Assembly (NCBI RefSeq): GCF_014644535.1
Contig: NZ_BMKW01000004.1
Location: 355,822 to 419,821 of the forward strand
DNA length: 64,000 nucleotides
Reading direction: 5' to 3'
Source of the DNA: Neoroseomonas lacus
GTDB taxonomy: Bacteria; Pseudomonadota; Alphaproteobacteria; Acetobacterales; Acetobacteraceae
Under the pieces are notes generated by a model that was not told the origin of the DNA, did no database searches, and saw nothing but the letters and a program-made list of their open reading frames with translations. Of this stretch, positions 17,601-28,156 are shown piece after piece. Within the stretch, counting starts at the first letter, position 1, and every line of letters starts with the position of its first letter. The translations under genes and the position numbers were made by a program.

Positions 17601-18071
17601 GTGTTGCGGCTGTCAAAACTCACCGATTATGCCGTGGTCGTGCTGACTAGGCTGGAGGAAGCCGAGGATGGCGGCGTGCTGACCGCCCCGGTTCTCGCTG
17701 CCGCCACCGGCCTTGGCGAACCCACGGTCTCCAAGGTTCTCAAGACCCTGGCCCATGCCGGCTTGGTCGAGGGCCGGCGCGGGGCGTCGGGCGGCTACCG
17801 CCTGACCCGCCCTTTGGCCGAGATGCCATTGACCGACGTGATCGCGGCGATAGATGGACCCATCGCGCTCACCGCCTGCGTGGACAATGCCGCCGGGTTT
17901 TGCGATGCGGAGGCGCGCTGCCCCGTGCGCGGCCGGTGGGACCCCGTGAATGATGCCATCCGCCGCGCGCTGTCGGGCATTTCCATGGCTGACCTTGCCG
18001 GCGTGCCGGCCATCGTGCCGCATCCCGAGTTTGTCCCTGCACCGCGCCTGACGCCCATAGCCGCCGAGTAG
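17601..18071 (+). CDS. Rrf2 family Fe-S-sensing transcriptional regulator of the SUF operon
   Basis: A 156-residue winged-helix regulator. The N-terminal [18 protein letters not shown] and the DNA-reading segment GGYRLTR are diagnostic for Rrf2. Three cysteines at 93, 101 and 107 ([15 protein letters not shown]) match the spacing class of [2Fe-2S] ligands in IscR. It likely senses cluster status and represses the downstream suf genes. The GTG start is supported by AGGAGG nine bases upstream. It sits 14 bp before sufB, as in many alphaproteobacterial SUF operons. Confidence 0.93.
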   Translation: MLRLSKLTDYAVVVLTRLEEAEDGGVLTAPVLAAATGLGEPTVSKVLKTLAHAGLVEGRRGASGGYRLTRPLAEMPLTDVIAAIDGPIALTACVDNAAGFCDAEARCPVRGRWDPVNDAIRRALSGISMADLAGVPAIVPHPEFVPAPRLTPIAAE

Positions 18072-18085
18072 GACGGAGAAGACCA

Positions 18086-19582
<1,497 letters not shown>

Positions 19583-19583
19583 A

Positions 19584-20330
19584 ATGCTGCGTATCGAAGG
19601 ACTGACCGCCGAAATCGACGGCAAGGAGATCCTGAAGGGGATCGACCTCGAAGTGCCGACCGGCGAAGTGCACGCCATCATGGGCCCGAACGGTTCGGGC
19701 AAGTCGACGCTCTCCTATGTGCTGTCCGGGCGCGAGGGCTATGAGGTCACGGCCGGCACCGCCACGTTGAACGGCGTGGATATCCTGGCGATGGAACCGG
19801 AGGAACGTGCCGCCGCCGGCCTGTTCCTCGCCTTCCAGTATCCGGTGGAACTGCCGGGCGTGGGCAACGCAACCTTCCTGCGCACCGCGCTCAACGCCGT
19901 CCGCAAGGGGCGTGGCGAGAGCGAGCTCGACGCCATGCAGTTCCTCAAGCTGGCCCGTCAGCGCATGACGGCGCTGTCGATGCCCGAGGACATGCTCAAG
20001 CGCGGCGTCAATGTCGGCTTCTCCGGCGGCGAGAAGAAGCGCAACGAGATACTGCAGATGGCGCTGCTGCAACCATCGATGGCGATCCTCGACGAGACCG
20101 ATTCCGGCCTCGACATCGATGCGCTGAAGATCGTCTCTGACGGTGTGAACGCCATGCGTGGGCCGAATTTCTCGGCGCTCGTCATCACCCATTACCAGCG
20201 GCTGCTCGACTACATCGTGCCCGACCGCGTGCATGTGCTGATGGCCGGCCGCATCGTGAAGTCCGGCGGGCCCGAGCTGGCGAAGGAGCTGGAGGCGCAG
20301 GGCTATGCGTCCGTCCAGGCCGCGGCATGA
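19584..20330 (+). CDS. sufC: Fe-S cluster assembly ATPase SufC
   Basis: A 248-residue ABC-type ATPase with Walker A GPNGSGKST at 34-42, the SufC-specific signature FSGGEKKRNEI and Walker B MAILDETDSGLDIDAL. It has no membrane partner; it drives conformational change in the SufBD scaffold. It overlaps sufD by four bases (ATGA). Confidence 0.97.
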   Translation: MLRIEGLTAEIDGKEILKGIDLEVPTGEVHAIMGPNGSGKSTLSYVLSGREGYEVTAGTATLNGVDILAMEPEERAAAGLFLAFQYPVELPGVGNATFLRTALNAVRKGRGESELDAMQFLKLARQRMTALSMPEDMLKRGVNVGFSGGEKKRNEILQMALLQPSMAILDETDSGLDIDALKIVSDGVNAMRGPNFSALVITHYQRLLDYIVPDRVHVLMAGRIVKSGGPELAKELEAQGYASVQAAA

Positions 20331-21619
20331 CGACGGCGGCACCCACCGGCGCGGCGGGCTTCCTCGCGCGCTATGAAGGCCTGAAGGACCATCTGCCAGG
20401 CGCGCGCAAGCCTTGGCTGAACACGCTGCGCGCCGATGCCGCCGTGCATTTCGCCGCGCGTGGCTTCCCGACCCGCCGGGTCGAGCAGTGGAAGTACACC
20501 GACCTCGGCGTCGTCGCGCAGGCGCATTTCGCCGAGCCGCTGACCATGGTCGAGGGTGCGCTCGCCCTGCCGGTGCCGAATGCCCCGCATCGTGCCGTCT
20601 TCGTCGATGGTCGCTTCCGCGAGGATCTCTCGACGCTGGACGGGCTGGCCTATCGCGCGCTCGGCTTGGCCCAGAACCTGAACGAGGCCGAGCCCTATCT
20701 TGGCGCGCTGGCCAAGCCCGAGCGGGAACCGCTCGCCGCGCTCAATACGATGCTGTTCGAGGACGGATTGTTCATCGACATCCCCGAGGGCGTCGATGGT
20801 GGGCTGTTGGAACTCGTCTCCATCGCCCTCGATCCGGGCCGGCCCTTCGCCTTCCATCCGCGCCACCTGGTCCGCCTTGGTGCCGGGGCGACGCTGACGC
20901 TGATCGAGACCGCGACCGGTCGCGGCCAATGCCTGCACAACCCGGTCTTCGAGATCGAGGTCGCCGAGGGTGCCACCCTGACGCATGGTCGCCTGCTGCA
21001 GGAGGAAGCGACCGTCTTCCACCTGTCCACCATCTACGCGACCATCGCGGCCGCCGGCACCTACGACAACTTCACCGTGGCCGCCGGCCCGCGCCTGACG
21101 CGCAATGAAATCCACGCCGCCCTGACCGGCCCGAAGGCGGCCTGCCACATGAACGGTGCCCAAATGGCCGCCGACGGACAGCATGTGGACACCACCACAT
21201 CGCTCGACCACGCGGCCCCCGACTGCGCCAGCCGGCAGACCTACAAGACGGTGCTCACCGGCCGCTCGCGCGGCGTCTTCCAGGGCAAGATCCTGGTGCG
21301 GCGGGAAGCGCAGAAGACCGACGGCTACCAGATGAACCAGGCGCTGCTGCTGTCGGAAGAGGCCGAGATCGACAGCAAGCCGCAGCTCGAAATCTACGCC
21401 GATGACGTGAAGTGCAGCCACGGCGCGACGGTCGGCGCTCTCGACGCCGACAGCCTGTTCTACCTGCGCACACGCGGCATTCCGGAATCCCAGGCCAAGG
21501 CCATGCTGGTCGAGGCCTTCCTGCATGAGGCAGTCGAGACTGTGACGGATGAGACCCTGCGCGGGGCGCTGACCCGTGCGCTTGATGCCTGGTGGTCGCG
21601 CCAGGCGGCGGTGGCGTGA
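20327..21619 (+). CDS. sufD: Fe-S cluster assembly protein SufD
   Basis: A 430-residue SufD. The C-terminal beta-helix and RGIPESQAKAMLVEAFLHEAV are shared with SufB, and GRSRGVFQGKILVRREAQKTDGYQ is typical of the family. The N-terminal FPTRRVEQWKYTDL is a SufD landmark. It forms the SufBCD complex. Its stop overlaps the sufS start by one base. Confidence 0.95.
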   Translation: MTTAAPTGAAGFLARYEGLKDHLPGARKPWLNTLRADAAVHFAARGFPTRRVEQWKYTDLGVVAQAHFAEPLTMVEGALALPVPNAPHRAVFVDGRFREDLSTLDGLAYRALGLAQNLNEAEPYLGALAKPEREPLAALNTMLFEDGLFIDIPEGVDGGLLELVSIALDPGRPFAFHPRHLVRLGAGATLTLIETATGRGQCLHNPVFEIEVAEGATLTHGRLLQEEATVFHLSTIYATIAAAGTYDNFTVAAGPRLTRNEIHAALTGPKAACHMNGAQMAADGQHVDTTTSLDHAAPDCASRQTYKTVLTGRSRGVFQGKILVRREAQKTDGYQMNQALLLSEEAEIDSKPQLEIYADDVKCSHGATVGALDADSLFYLRTRGIPESQAKAMLVEAFLHEAVETVTDETLRGALTRALDAWWSRQAAVA

Positions 21620-22866
21620 TGGACACGCTGGCGCCCGCCACCTTCGACGTCATGCGCATCCGGCAGGATTTCCCGATTCTGTCGCAGCCGCAGGCGCGAG
21701 GGCGCCCGTTGGTCTTCCTCGATTCCGGGGCCTCCGCGCAGAAGCCGCGCGCCGTGATCGACGCGATGGTCCGCTGCATGGAAACGGCCTACGCCAACGT
21801 CCATCGCGGCGCGTACCGGCTGTCGGAACTGGCGACGAACTCGTATGAGGCTGCGCGCGAAGCGACGGCGCGCTTCATCAATGCTGGCGATACGCGCGAG
21901 ATCGTCTTCACCAGGAACAGCACCGAGGCGATGAACCTCGTCGCCCATAGCTGGGGCCGTGGCGTGATGAAGCCCGGCCAGGCGGTGCTGATCAGCGAAC
22001 TCGAACACCACGCCAATATCGTCCCGTGGCAGATGCTGCGTGACGACAAGGGCAACGAACTGCGCGTCTGCCGCGTCACCGACAGCGGTGAACTCGACAT
22101 GGAGGATCTCGAGGCGAAGCTTGCCGATGGCAAGGTCGGCCTCGTCGCCATCGCGCATATGTCGAATGTCCTCGGCACCGTCACGCCAGTCGAACGCATC
22201 GTCGCGCTGGCCCATGCGCATGGTGCGAAGGTGCTGCTCGATGGCTCCCAGGCCGCGGTGCATCGCCGCGTCGATGTGCAGGCGATCGGCTGCGACTTCT
22301 ATTGCTTCACCGGCCACAAGCTCTATGGCCCGACCGGCATCGGCGTGCTGTGGGCGCGGCTCGAACTGCTCGATCGCATGCCGCCGATGCTCGGTGGCGG
22401 CGACATGATCAGCTATGTCACCTTCGAGAAATCCGAATGGGCGCCGGTGCCCGCCAAGTTCGAGGCCGGCACGCCCGCCATCATCGAGGCGGTCGGCCTG
22501 CATGCCGCCATCGACTACGTCACCGCCATCGGCATGTCGGCGATCGAGGCGCATGAACGTTCTCTGGTGGACCACGCCACGTCGCGCCTGACCCAGGTGC
22601 CGGGCCTGACGCTGCTCGGTGCCTCGCAGGATCGCGGCGGCGTCTTCTCCTTCGCGCTCGATGCCGCGCATCCGCATGACCTCGCGACGTTGCTCGACCG
22701 TGCGGGCATCGCCGTGCGCGCCGGCCGCCACTGCGCCGAGCCGCTGCACGCCCGCTTCGGACTGGAGAACGGCACGACGCGCGCCTCCTTCGGCCTCTAC
22801 ACCACGAAGGAGGAGATCGACCTTCTGGCCCGGGCGCTCACCGAGGCGCGGGAGTTCTTCAAATGA
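21619..22866 (+). CDS. sufS: Cysteine desulfurase SufS
   Basis: A 415-residue PLP enzyme. The PLP-binding Lys is at about 234 (FTGHKLYGPTG) and the persulfide-forming Cys at about 372 (RAGRHCAEPLH), the order and context of group II desulfurases. It takes sulfur from L-cysteine and, in this operon type, hands it to SufU. The ATG at 21619 (TGATG overlap with sufD) is preferred over an upstream in-frame ATG at 21592 inside sufD, and gives the normal family length. Confidence 0.96.
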   Translation: MDTLAPATFDVMRIRQDFPILSQPQARGRPLVFLDSGASAQKPRAVIDAMVRCMETAYANVHRGAYRLSELATNSYEAAREATARFINAGDTREIVFTRNSTEAMNLVAHSWGRGVMKPGQAVLISELEHHANIVPWQMLRDDKGNELRVCRVTDSGELDMEDLEAKLADGKVGLVAIAHMSNVLGTVTPVERIVALAHAHGAKVLLDGSQAAVHRRVDVQAIGCDFYCFTGHKLYGPTGIGVLWARLELLDRMPPMLGGGDMISYVTFEKSEWAPVPAKFEAGTPAIIEAVGLHAAIDYVTAIGMSAIEAHERSLVDHATSRLTQVPGLTLLGASQDRGGVFSFALDAAHPHDLATLLDRAGIAVRAGRHCAEPLHARFGLENGTTRASFGLYTTKEEIDLLARALTEAREFFK

Positions 22867-23336
22867 GCGGGCTGTTTGATGACCTGCGCGACCTCTACCA
22901 AGAAGTGATCCTCGACCACGGCCGCAAGCCGCGCAATTTCCGCCGACTGGAAGACGCGACCGCCACGGCCCGCGGCGACAACCCGATGTGCGGCGACCGC
23001 ATCGAGCTGTTTGTAAAGCTGACGGCCGATGGCCATATCGAGGATACCGCCTTCCAGGGACGCGGCTGCGCCATCTCCACCGCCTCAGCCTCGTTGATGA
23101 CGGAGACGGTGAAGGGCAAGACGACGGCGCAGGCGAAGGAACTGGGCGCAAGATTCCGCGAACTCGCGATGACTGGCACCTGCCCCGATTGCGGCGCCGA
23201 TCTGGCGGATGAGATGGAACGCCTGGCGCCACTGTCCGGTGTGCATGAATTTCCGTCCCGCGTGAAATGCGCGACGCTCGCCTGGCATACGCTGAACGCC
23301 GCGCTGGACGGGACGAAGGAGGTGAGCAGTGAATGA
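22863..23336 (+). CDS. sufU: SufU-type Fe-S assembly / sulfur-relay protein
   Basis: A 157-residue IscU-fold protein. Conserved Cys at about 43 (MCGDR), 69 (GRGCAISTASASL) and 136 (KCATLAWHTL) and the insertion between the second and third identify the SufU branch, which accepts sulfur from SufS through a zinc site. Unusually, the insertion here contains its own CPDC motif (107-110). The start overlaps sufS by four bases. Confidence 0.93.
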   Translation: MSGLFDDLRDLYQEVILDHGRKPRNFRRLEDATATARGDNPMCGDRIELFVKLTADGHIEDTAFQGRGCAISTASASLMTETVKGKTTAQAKELGARFRELAMTGTCPDCGADLADEMERLAPLSGVHEFPSRVKCATLAWHTLNAALDGTKEVSSE

Positions 23337-23715
23337 CGACGCCACCGTGAATCCGACGCCGGAAACCCGCGCGTCCTGGACGCCCGACGGCGAGGTGAAG
23401 CCGCCCGTGCCGAAGGTGGATGAGGACGCCGTGATCGGCGCCATCTCCACCGTCTATGACCCGGAAATTCCTGTCGACATCTACCAACTCGGCCTGATCT
23501 ACGCGATCGAGATCGAGAATGACGGCAAGGTCAAGGTCGAGATGACGCTGACCACCCCGGCCTGCCCGTCGGCGCAGGAATTGCCGAGCCAGGTCGAGGA
23601 CGCCGTCCGCGCCGTGGAAGGCGTGAGCGATGTCGAGGTCGAGGTCGTGTGGGACCCGCCCTGGGATCAGTCACGCATGAGCGAGGATGCCCGCCTCGCC
23701 CTGAACATGTACTGA
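23329..23715 (+). CDS. sufT: SUF system maturation protein SufT (DUF59/MIP18 family)
   Basis: A 128-residue MIP18-family protein. YDPEIPVDIYQLGLIYAIEI and LTTPACPSAQELP, with its conserved Cys, are diagnostic; the C-terminal VWDPPWDQSRMSEDARLALNMY is the usual SufT ending. The role in the family is delivery or maturation of Fe-S clusters on target proteins. A GTG start overlaps sufU by eight bases. Confidence 0.93.
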   Translation: MNDDATVNPTPETRASWTPDGEVKPPVPKVDEDAVIGAISTVYDPEIPVDIYQLGLIYAIEIENDGKVKVEMTLTTPACPSAQELPSQVEDAVRAVEGVSDVEVEVVWDPPWDQSRMSEDARLALNMY

Positions 23716-23726
23716 GGAGCCACGCG

Positions 23727-24095
23727 ATGAGCACCACCATCGAGGCCCCGCGCGCCAGGCGCGCCCTGCCACCGCTGATGACGCTGACCGACACGGCGGC
23801 CGACAGGTTGCGTGCGCTCTATGCCAAGGGCGAGCATGGCAAGCTGCTGCGCATCGCGGTCAAGACAACCGGCTGTTCCGGCCTGTCCTACGACCTGTCC
23901 TGGACCGACGAACCCGCGGCCTCCGACGAGGTCATCAAGGACAAGGACGTCACTGTCCTGATCGACCGCAAGGCGACGCTGTTCCTGATCGGCACGGTGA
24001 TGGACTACGAGGTGAAGGCGATGACCGCCGGCTTCACCTTCACCAATCCGAACGAGAAGGGCCGCTGCGGCTGCGGCGAAAGCTTCCACGTCTGA
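23727..24095 (+). CDS. sufA: A-type Fe-S carrier protein SufA
   Basis: A 122-residue HesB/IscA-family carrier. The three ligand cysteines sit at 50 (TTGCSGLSY) and 114 and 116 (RCGCGESF). It receives assembled clusters and passes them to apoproteins. The ATG at 23727 has GAGGAG seven bases upstream. It is the last gene of the suf operon and ends abutting the convergent monooxygenase gene. Confidence 0.95.
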   Translation: MSTTIEAPRARRALPPLMTLTDTAADRLRALYAKGEHGKLLRIAVKTTGCSGLSYDLSWTDEPAASDEVIKDKDVTVLIDRKATLFLIGTVMDYEVKAMTAGFTFTNPNEKGRCGCGESFHV

Positions 24096-24404
24096 TCAGC
24101 CGCGTCGGTCCGTGCGGATCGGCGTCCAGATCGACACCTCGCGCGGCCCGTCCAGCAGGTCGGGCAGCGCGTCATGCCAAGCCTGTCGATATGGGCGGGA
24201 CATCTGAACGTCCAGCACGTCCTGGTGATCTTGCCAGACCTCGTGCAGCAGGAAGCGGTTCGGCGCTGTCGGATCCTCATGCAGCGTGGCCGAGACGAAC
24301 ATGCGCTCCTCGCGCATCGCGTCCAGCACGCCGGTCAGTAGTTGCATGAACCGGTCCTGCTGCTGTGGCCGTACCTTGAAGCCGATAACATAGGCGACGG
24401 TCAT
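24096..24404 (-). CDS. Antibiotic biosynthesis monooxygenase (ABM) domain protein
   Basis: A 102-residue protein of the dimeric alpha-beta barrel ABM type: YVIGFKVRPQQQDRFMQLLTGVL, then FVSATLHEDPTAPNRFLLHEVWQD, and a C-terminal HDALPDLL helix. The family includes quinol monooxygenases and stress-related enzymes, cofactor-free or heme-binding; no specific substrate can be named. The ATG at 24404 has GGGAG eight bases upstream. It is convergent with sufA with no gap. Confidence 0.8.
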   Translation of the reverse strand: MTVAYVIGFKVRPQQQDRFMQLLTGVLDAMREERMFVSATLHEDPTAPNRFLLHEVWQDHQDVLDVQMSRPYRQAWHDALPDLLDGPREVSIWTPIRTDRRG

Positions 24405-24488
24405 GGTCGGGGCTCCCGGCTTCGGAAGCGCCAAGGTAGCATCGCCGTATCCTGTCGCGATGACCTCGGAGGTTATCGGACGGCGCGT

Positions 24489-25628
24489 TCAATCCAGCGT
24501 TTGCCGGTACCGCGCCAGCGCCAGGACCGAGACCGCCGCGAGGAACACCAGCATCGGCCAGATATCGACCCAGGTATCGGCCATGGCGTTCCCCTTCAGC
24601 ATCACCCCGCGCACCACGCGCAGGAAATGCGTCAGCGGCAGCGCCTCCCCGATCACCTGCGCCCAATCAGGCATGCCGCGGAACGGGAACATGAAGCCCG
24701 ACATCAGGATCGACGGCAGGAAGAAGAAGAAGCTCATTTGCATCGCCTGGAGCTGATTGCGCGCGACGGTCGAGAACAGGAACCCCACCGCCAGGTTCGC
24801 GATCAGGAATACCAGCAGCCCCACCGCCAACACGATCGGCTGGCCCACCATCGGCACATTAAAGACCAGCGTCGCCGCGGTCAGGATCACCATCACCTGG
24901 ATGCCGCCCACCAGGATGAAGGGCGCGAGCTTGCCGAACATCACCTCGGCCGGGCGAACCGGCATCGCCAGCAGGTTCTCCATCGTGCCGCGCTCGCGTT
25001 CGCGCGTCATGGCGAGCGCGGTCATGATGATCATCGTCATCGTCAGGATCGTGCCCATCAGCCCTGGCACGATGTTGTACTGCGTGATGCCCTCGGGGTT
25101 GTAGCGGCGCTGCACGCGCAGATCGACCGGCCCCGGCCCCCGCTGCAACGTCGCCAGCGGGCCTTCGAGCAGTGGCGCCAGCGACGATTCAAGGATCCGG
25201 TCCAGTGCGCCAACCGCATTGCCGGTCGCCGCCGGGTCGGTCGCGTCGGCCATCACCAACAGCGCAGGATGGTCGCCGCGCAGCAGGCTTCGCCCAAAAC
25301 CCACGGGGATCTCGACGGCGAATTGCACCTCGCCCCGCGCCAGCAGGCGGTCGAGCTCCGCTGCATCCCGCGCGATGACCGTCACACGAAAATACGTGCT
25401 GGTCTGCATGCCGGCGACGATGGCGCGGCTGAAGCTGCTGTTGTCCTGGCTCAGTACCGCGATGGGCAGATGCCGCGGATCGGCATTGATCGCATAGCCG
25501 AACAGCATCAGCTGGATGATCGGGATGCCGACCATCATCGCGAAGGTCAGCCGGTCCCGCCGCATCTGGATGAATTCCTTCACCACCACGGCGACCAGGC
25601 GATGCCAGGCGAAATAGGGGCCGCTCAC
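24489..25628 (-). CDS. ABC-2 type transporter permease
   Basis: A 379-residue membrane protein of the YhhJ/YbhS type. There is one N-terminal membrane segment (about 25-45), a large extracytoplasmic domain, then five helices including GLMGTILTMTMIIMTALAMTRERERGTMENLLAMPVRP, the conserved cytoplasmic loop. The GTG start at 25628 overlaps the ATPase stop (GTGA). Only one permease is present here, whereas the E. coli YbhGFSR system has two, so it probably acts as a homodimer. It is the last gene of a TetR-HlyD-ATPase-permease operon for export, probably of drugs or hydrophobic compounds. Confidence 0.9.
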   Translation of the reverse strand: MSGPYFAWHRLVAVVVKEFIQMRRDRLTFAMMVGIPIIQLMLFGYAINADPRHLPIAVLSQDNSSFSRAIVAGMQTSTYFRVTVIARDAAELDRLLARGEVQFAVEIPVGFGRSLLRGDHPALLVMADATDPAATGNAVGALDRILESSLAPLLEGPLATLQRGPGPVDLRVQRRYNPEGITQYNIVPGLMGTILTMTMIIMTALAMTRERERGTMENLLAMPVRPAEVMFGKLAPFILVGGIQVMVILTAATLVFNVPMVGQPIVLAVGLLVFLIANLAVGFLFSTVARNQLQAMQMSFFFFLPSILMSGFMFPFRGMPDWAQVIGEALPLTHFLRVVRGVMLKGNAMADTWVDIWPMLVFLAAVSVLALARYRQTLD

Positions 25629-26545
25629 GGCTGCGCACCCGCCATCAGGTGAATGAAGGCATCCTCCAGCGACGGCTCCGACACGCTCCAGCGCAGCGTC
25701 GCCTCGGCGCGGAAGGGTGCGATCGCCGCTTCCAACGCCGTCGCGTCCGGCCCGCTGACATGCAAGGTGGCACCGAAGGGGGCCACCATCTCCACGCCCG
25801 GCCGGCCGGCGAGGTCCCGCGCCAAGGCGCCGATGCGCCGCTCCGGCCCGCTGACATGCCACGTCGACAGGCCCGAGCCGCGCACCACCTCCGCCACGCT
25901 GCCGACCGCCAGCAGTTTGCCATAGGCAAGATAGGCGATGCGGTGGCAGCGCTCCGCCTCATCCATGTAATGGGTGCTGACCAGCACCGTCATGCCGCCT
26001 TCGGCGAGCAGATGGATCTCGTCCCAGAATTCCCGCCGCGCCTTGGGATCGACGCCGGCGGTGGGCTCATCGAGCAGCAGCAGGTCCGGCTTGTGCAGCA
26101 CGCAGGCCGCGAGCGCGAGGCGTTGCTTCCACCCGCCCGACAGTGTGCCGGCGAGCTGCCCGCTGCGCGCCGCCAGGCCCAGCCTGTCAAGCGCTTCCGT
26201 CACCATCGCCCGCCGCTGCGCCAGCCCGTAGAGCCGCGCGACGAAGTCGAGATTCTCGCGAATGGTCAGGTCTTCATACAGGCTGAACCGCTGCGTCATG
26301 TAGCCGACGCGTTGCTTGATCTCCCAGGACTGCGTCAGGATGTCGTGGCCGAGGCATGTCCCCGACCCGCCATCGGGCACCAGCAACCCGCACAACATGC
26401 GGATCGTGGTCGTCTTGCCGCTGCCATTGGGTCCGAGGAAGCCATGGATCTGCCCGCGTTCGACATCGAGGTCGAAGCCGTCCACCACCGCCTTGTCGCC
26501 ATAGCGCTTGGTCAGGCCGCGGACGGAGATGACGGGCGCAGTCAT
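25625..26545 (-). CDS. ABC transporter ATP-binding protein of the efflux operon
   Basis: A 306-residue ATPase with Walker A GPNGSGKTT, signature LSGGWKQRLALA and Walker B LLLLDEPTAGVDP, then the DrrA-like C-terminal extension ending SLEDAFIHLMAG. It energises the ABC-2 permease downstream. The ATG at 26545 overlaps the HlyD gene by four bases; the longer open frame upstream lies inside that gene and is rejected. Confidence 0.92.
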   Translation of the reverse strand: MTAPVISVRGLTKRYGDKAVVDGFDLDVERGQIHGFLGPNGSGKTTTIRMLCGLLVPDGGSGTCLGHDILTQSWEIKQRVGYMTQRFSLYEDLTIRENLDFVARLYGLAQRRAMVTEALDRLGLAARSGQLAGTLSGGWKQRLALAACVLHKPDLLLLDEPTAGVDPKARREFWDEIHLLAEGGMTVLVSTHYMDEAERCHRIAYLAYGKLLAVGSVAEVVRGSGLSTWHVSGPERRIGALARDLAGRPGVEMVAPFGATLHVSGPDATALEAAIAPFRAEATLRWSVSEPSLEDAFIHLMAGAQP

Positions 26546-27489
26546 GGCCGGAGGCGCACGCTCACCGGCTGACCAGGCGACGGCGCGCCGGGGACGTCGG
26601 CAAGCACCGCCTCGATGCGCCAGACCAGCTTGGCCCGCGTCTCGCGGCTGTAGATGACGGGCGGCGTGTATTCGGCCTCCTGCGCCACGCGGCTGATGCG
26701 CGCCGTCAGGCTGGGCGGGCAGCCGCTGCATTCGACCGCCACCGTCTCGCCCAACCGTGCCGCATTGCGCCTAGCCTCGGGCACATAGAACACCACCTTG
26801 GTCGCATCGCGCGGCAGCAGGCTGATGACGGTGCCGCTGCCGGGCACCCATTCGCCGCTGCGCCGCACGACGTCATCCACCACGCCGGCGGCGGGGCTGT
26901 TGACGCTGCGCTGCGTCAGGTGCCACTCGGCCTGTTCGAGGGCCGCCCGCGCCGCCTCGACCGCCGCGCGGGCTGCGGCGATGCGGTCCGCCCGCGCCGG
27001 CAGTCGCGCGGTCGCCAGGTCGGCGCGGATGCGGTTGCGTCGAGCCTCCGCCTGTTCGGCCGCCGCGCGCGCCTGGTCGAGCGTCTGTTCTGACGCAACC
27101 CGGGTGCGCGCCAGCGTCTCCTGCCGCGCGAGCTGCTGGCGGGCCAGTTCAAGCGACGCCTCCGCCTCGGCGAGCTGCGCCTCGATCGAGGCGATCTCCT
27201 CCGGCCGTGCGCCCTTGAGCAGGTCGGCGAGGTCGCTTTCCGCCTTCTCCAGCGTGGCGCGGGCCTGCGCCGCCGTCGCGCGTTGCAGGGCGTCGTCCAG
27301 GCTGAACAACGGCGCGCCGGCGGCGACCTGCGCCCCATTCGCCACCGGCACCGCGGTCAGCCAACCGGCCTCGGGGGCCGCGATGCGCAGGTAGTCCGCA
27401 TCGACATAGCCCTGGAAACTGCCTTCGTCCGGCGGCTTGTCGCAGCCGGCGATCGTCAGTGCCACGAGCAGCCAGGCCATCCGCTTCAT
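26542..27489 (-). CDS. HlyD/EmrA-type membrane fusion lipoprotein
   Basis: A 315-residue periplasmic adaptor. The lipobox TIAGC puts the lipidated Cys at about 16. A biotinyl-lipoyl half follows (APEAGWLTAVPVANGAQVAAGAPLF), then a long Ala/Glu/Arg-rich coiled coil at about 65-185 and the second lipoyl half (RSVNSPAAGVVDDVV). It links the inner-membrane ABC exporter to an outer-membrane channel not encoded nearby. It overlaps the TetR gene by four bases. Confidence 0.92.
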   Translation of the reverse strand: MKRMAWLLVALTIAGCDKPPDEGSFQGYVDADYLRIAAPEAGWLTAVPVANGAQVAAGAPLFSLDDALQRATAAQARATLEKAESDLADLLKGARPEEIASIEAQLAEAEASLELARQQLARQETLARTRVASEQTLDQARAAAEQAEARRNRIRADLATARLPARADRIAAARAAVEAARAALEQAEWHLTQRSVNSPAAGVVDDVVRRSGEWVPGSGTVISLLPRDATKVVFYVPEARRNAARLGETVAVECSGCPPSLTARISRVAQEAEYTPPVIYSRETRAKLVWRIEAVLADVPGAPSPGQPVSVRLRP

Positions 27490-28121
27490 GACGCGGCCTC
27501 CGGGGCGATGCCACGCAGGAACAGCTCAAGATGCAGCCCGAGCATGCTCTCCGTCGGCAGTGGGGCATCCTCCACCGCGGCGAAGGTCGCGCGCCACAGC
27601 GCGCTGAGGACCATGGGGGCAAGAAACAACCGGGCCGTGAGCTGTGGGTCGAGCGGGCGGAACTCGCCCGCCGCCATCCCCTGTTCGAGGATGCCGGCGA
27701 CCAGGGCGAGGCCACGCGCCACCACTTCCCGCCGATAGAAGCGGGCCATGTCGGGGAAATTGCCGGCCTCGGCCAGCACCAGCCGGGGCAAGGCGACCAG
27801 GCGCGGGTCCGCCGTCACCCGCGAGAAGGCCTGCACCAATATCCCCAGCCGGGCGGTGGCGGAACCGGCCTCGGTCGTCATCGCCGCCTGGAGGCGCTCG
27901 ATCACCGGCAACAGGTTGCTGCGCACCAGCGCCTCGAAGACCGCTTCCTTGGAGGGGAAGTAGAGGTAGATCGTGCCCTTCGACACGCCGGCGCGGGAGG
28001 CGATGTCCTCCATGCGCGTCGCGGCGAAGCCCTTCTCTCGAAAGGTGTCGAGCGCGGCATCGAGCAATTCGGCCGGTCGGGCTTCCTTGCGGCGCTGTCG
28101 GGGACGTGGGGCGGCCAGCAT
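27486..28121 (-). CDS. TetR family repressor of the HlyD/ABC efflux operon
   Basis: A 211-residue regulator. The helix-turn-helix at about 35-60 (TRMEDIASRAGVSKGTIYLYF) and the basic N-terminus are typical. It heads the operon and is coupled to the HlyD gene by an ATGA overlap. A perfect palindrome at 28131-28156, just upstream of its start, is its probable operator, so it should repress its own transporter genes until an exported ligand binds. Confidence 0.92.
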   Translation of the reverse strand: MLAAPRPRQRRKEARPAELLDAALDTFREKGFAATRMEDIASRAGVSKGTIYLYFPSKEAVFEALVRSNLLPVIERLQAAMTTEAGSATARLGILVQAFSRVTADPRLVALPRLVLAEAGNFPDMARFYRREVVARGLALVAGILEQGMAAGEFRPLDPQLTARLFLAPMVLSALWRATFAAVEDAPLPTESMLGLHLELFLRGIAPEAAS

Positions 28122-28130
28122 GACGGCCTT

Positions 28131-28156
28131 CTAATGACTGACTGGATAGTCATTAG
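28131..28156. promoter_or_regulatory. Palindromic operator of the TetR-efflux operon
   Basis: A perfect 9-bp inverted repeat, CTAATGACT (28131-28139) and AGTCATTAG (28148-28156), has an 8-base centre and lies 10 bases upstream of the TetR ATG at 28121. The surrounding bases are A/T-richer than the genes. The TGACTGACT look of the left half is common in TetR operators of efflux operons. Confidence 0.75.
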
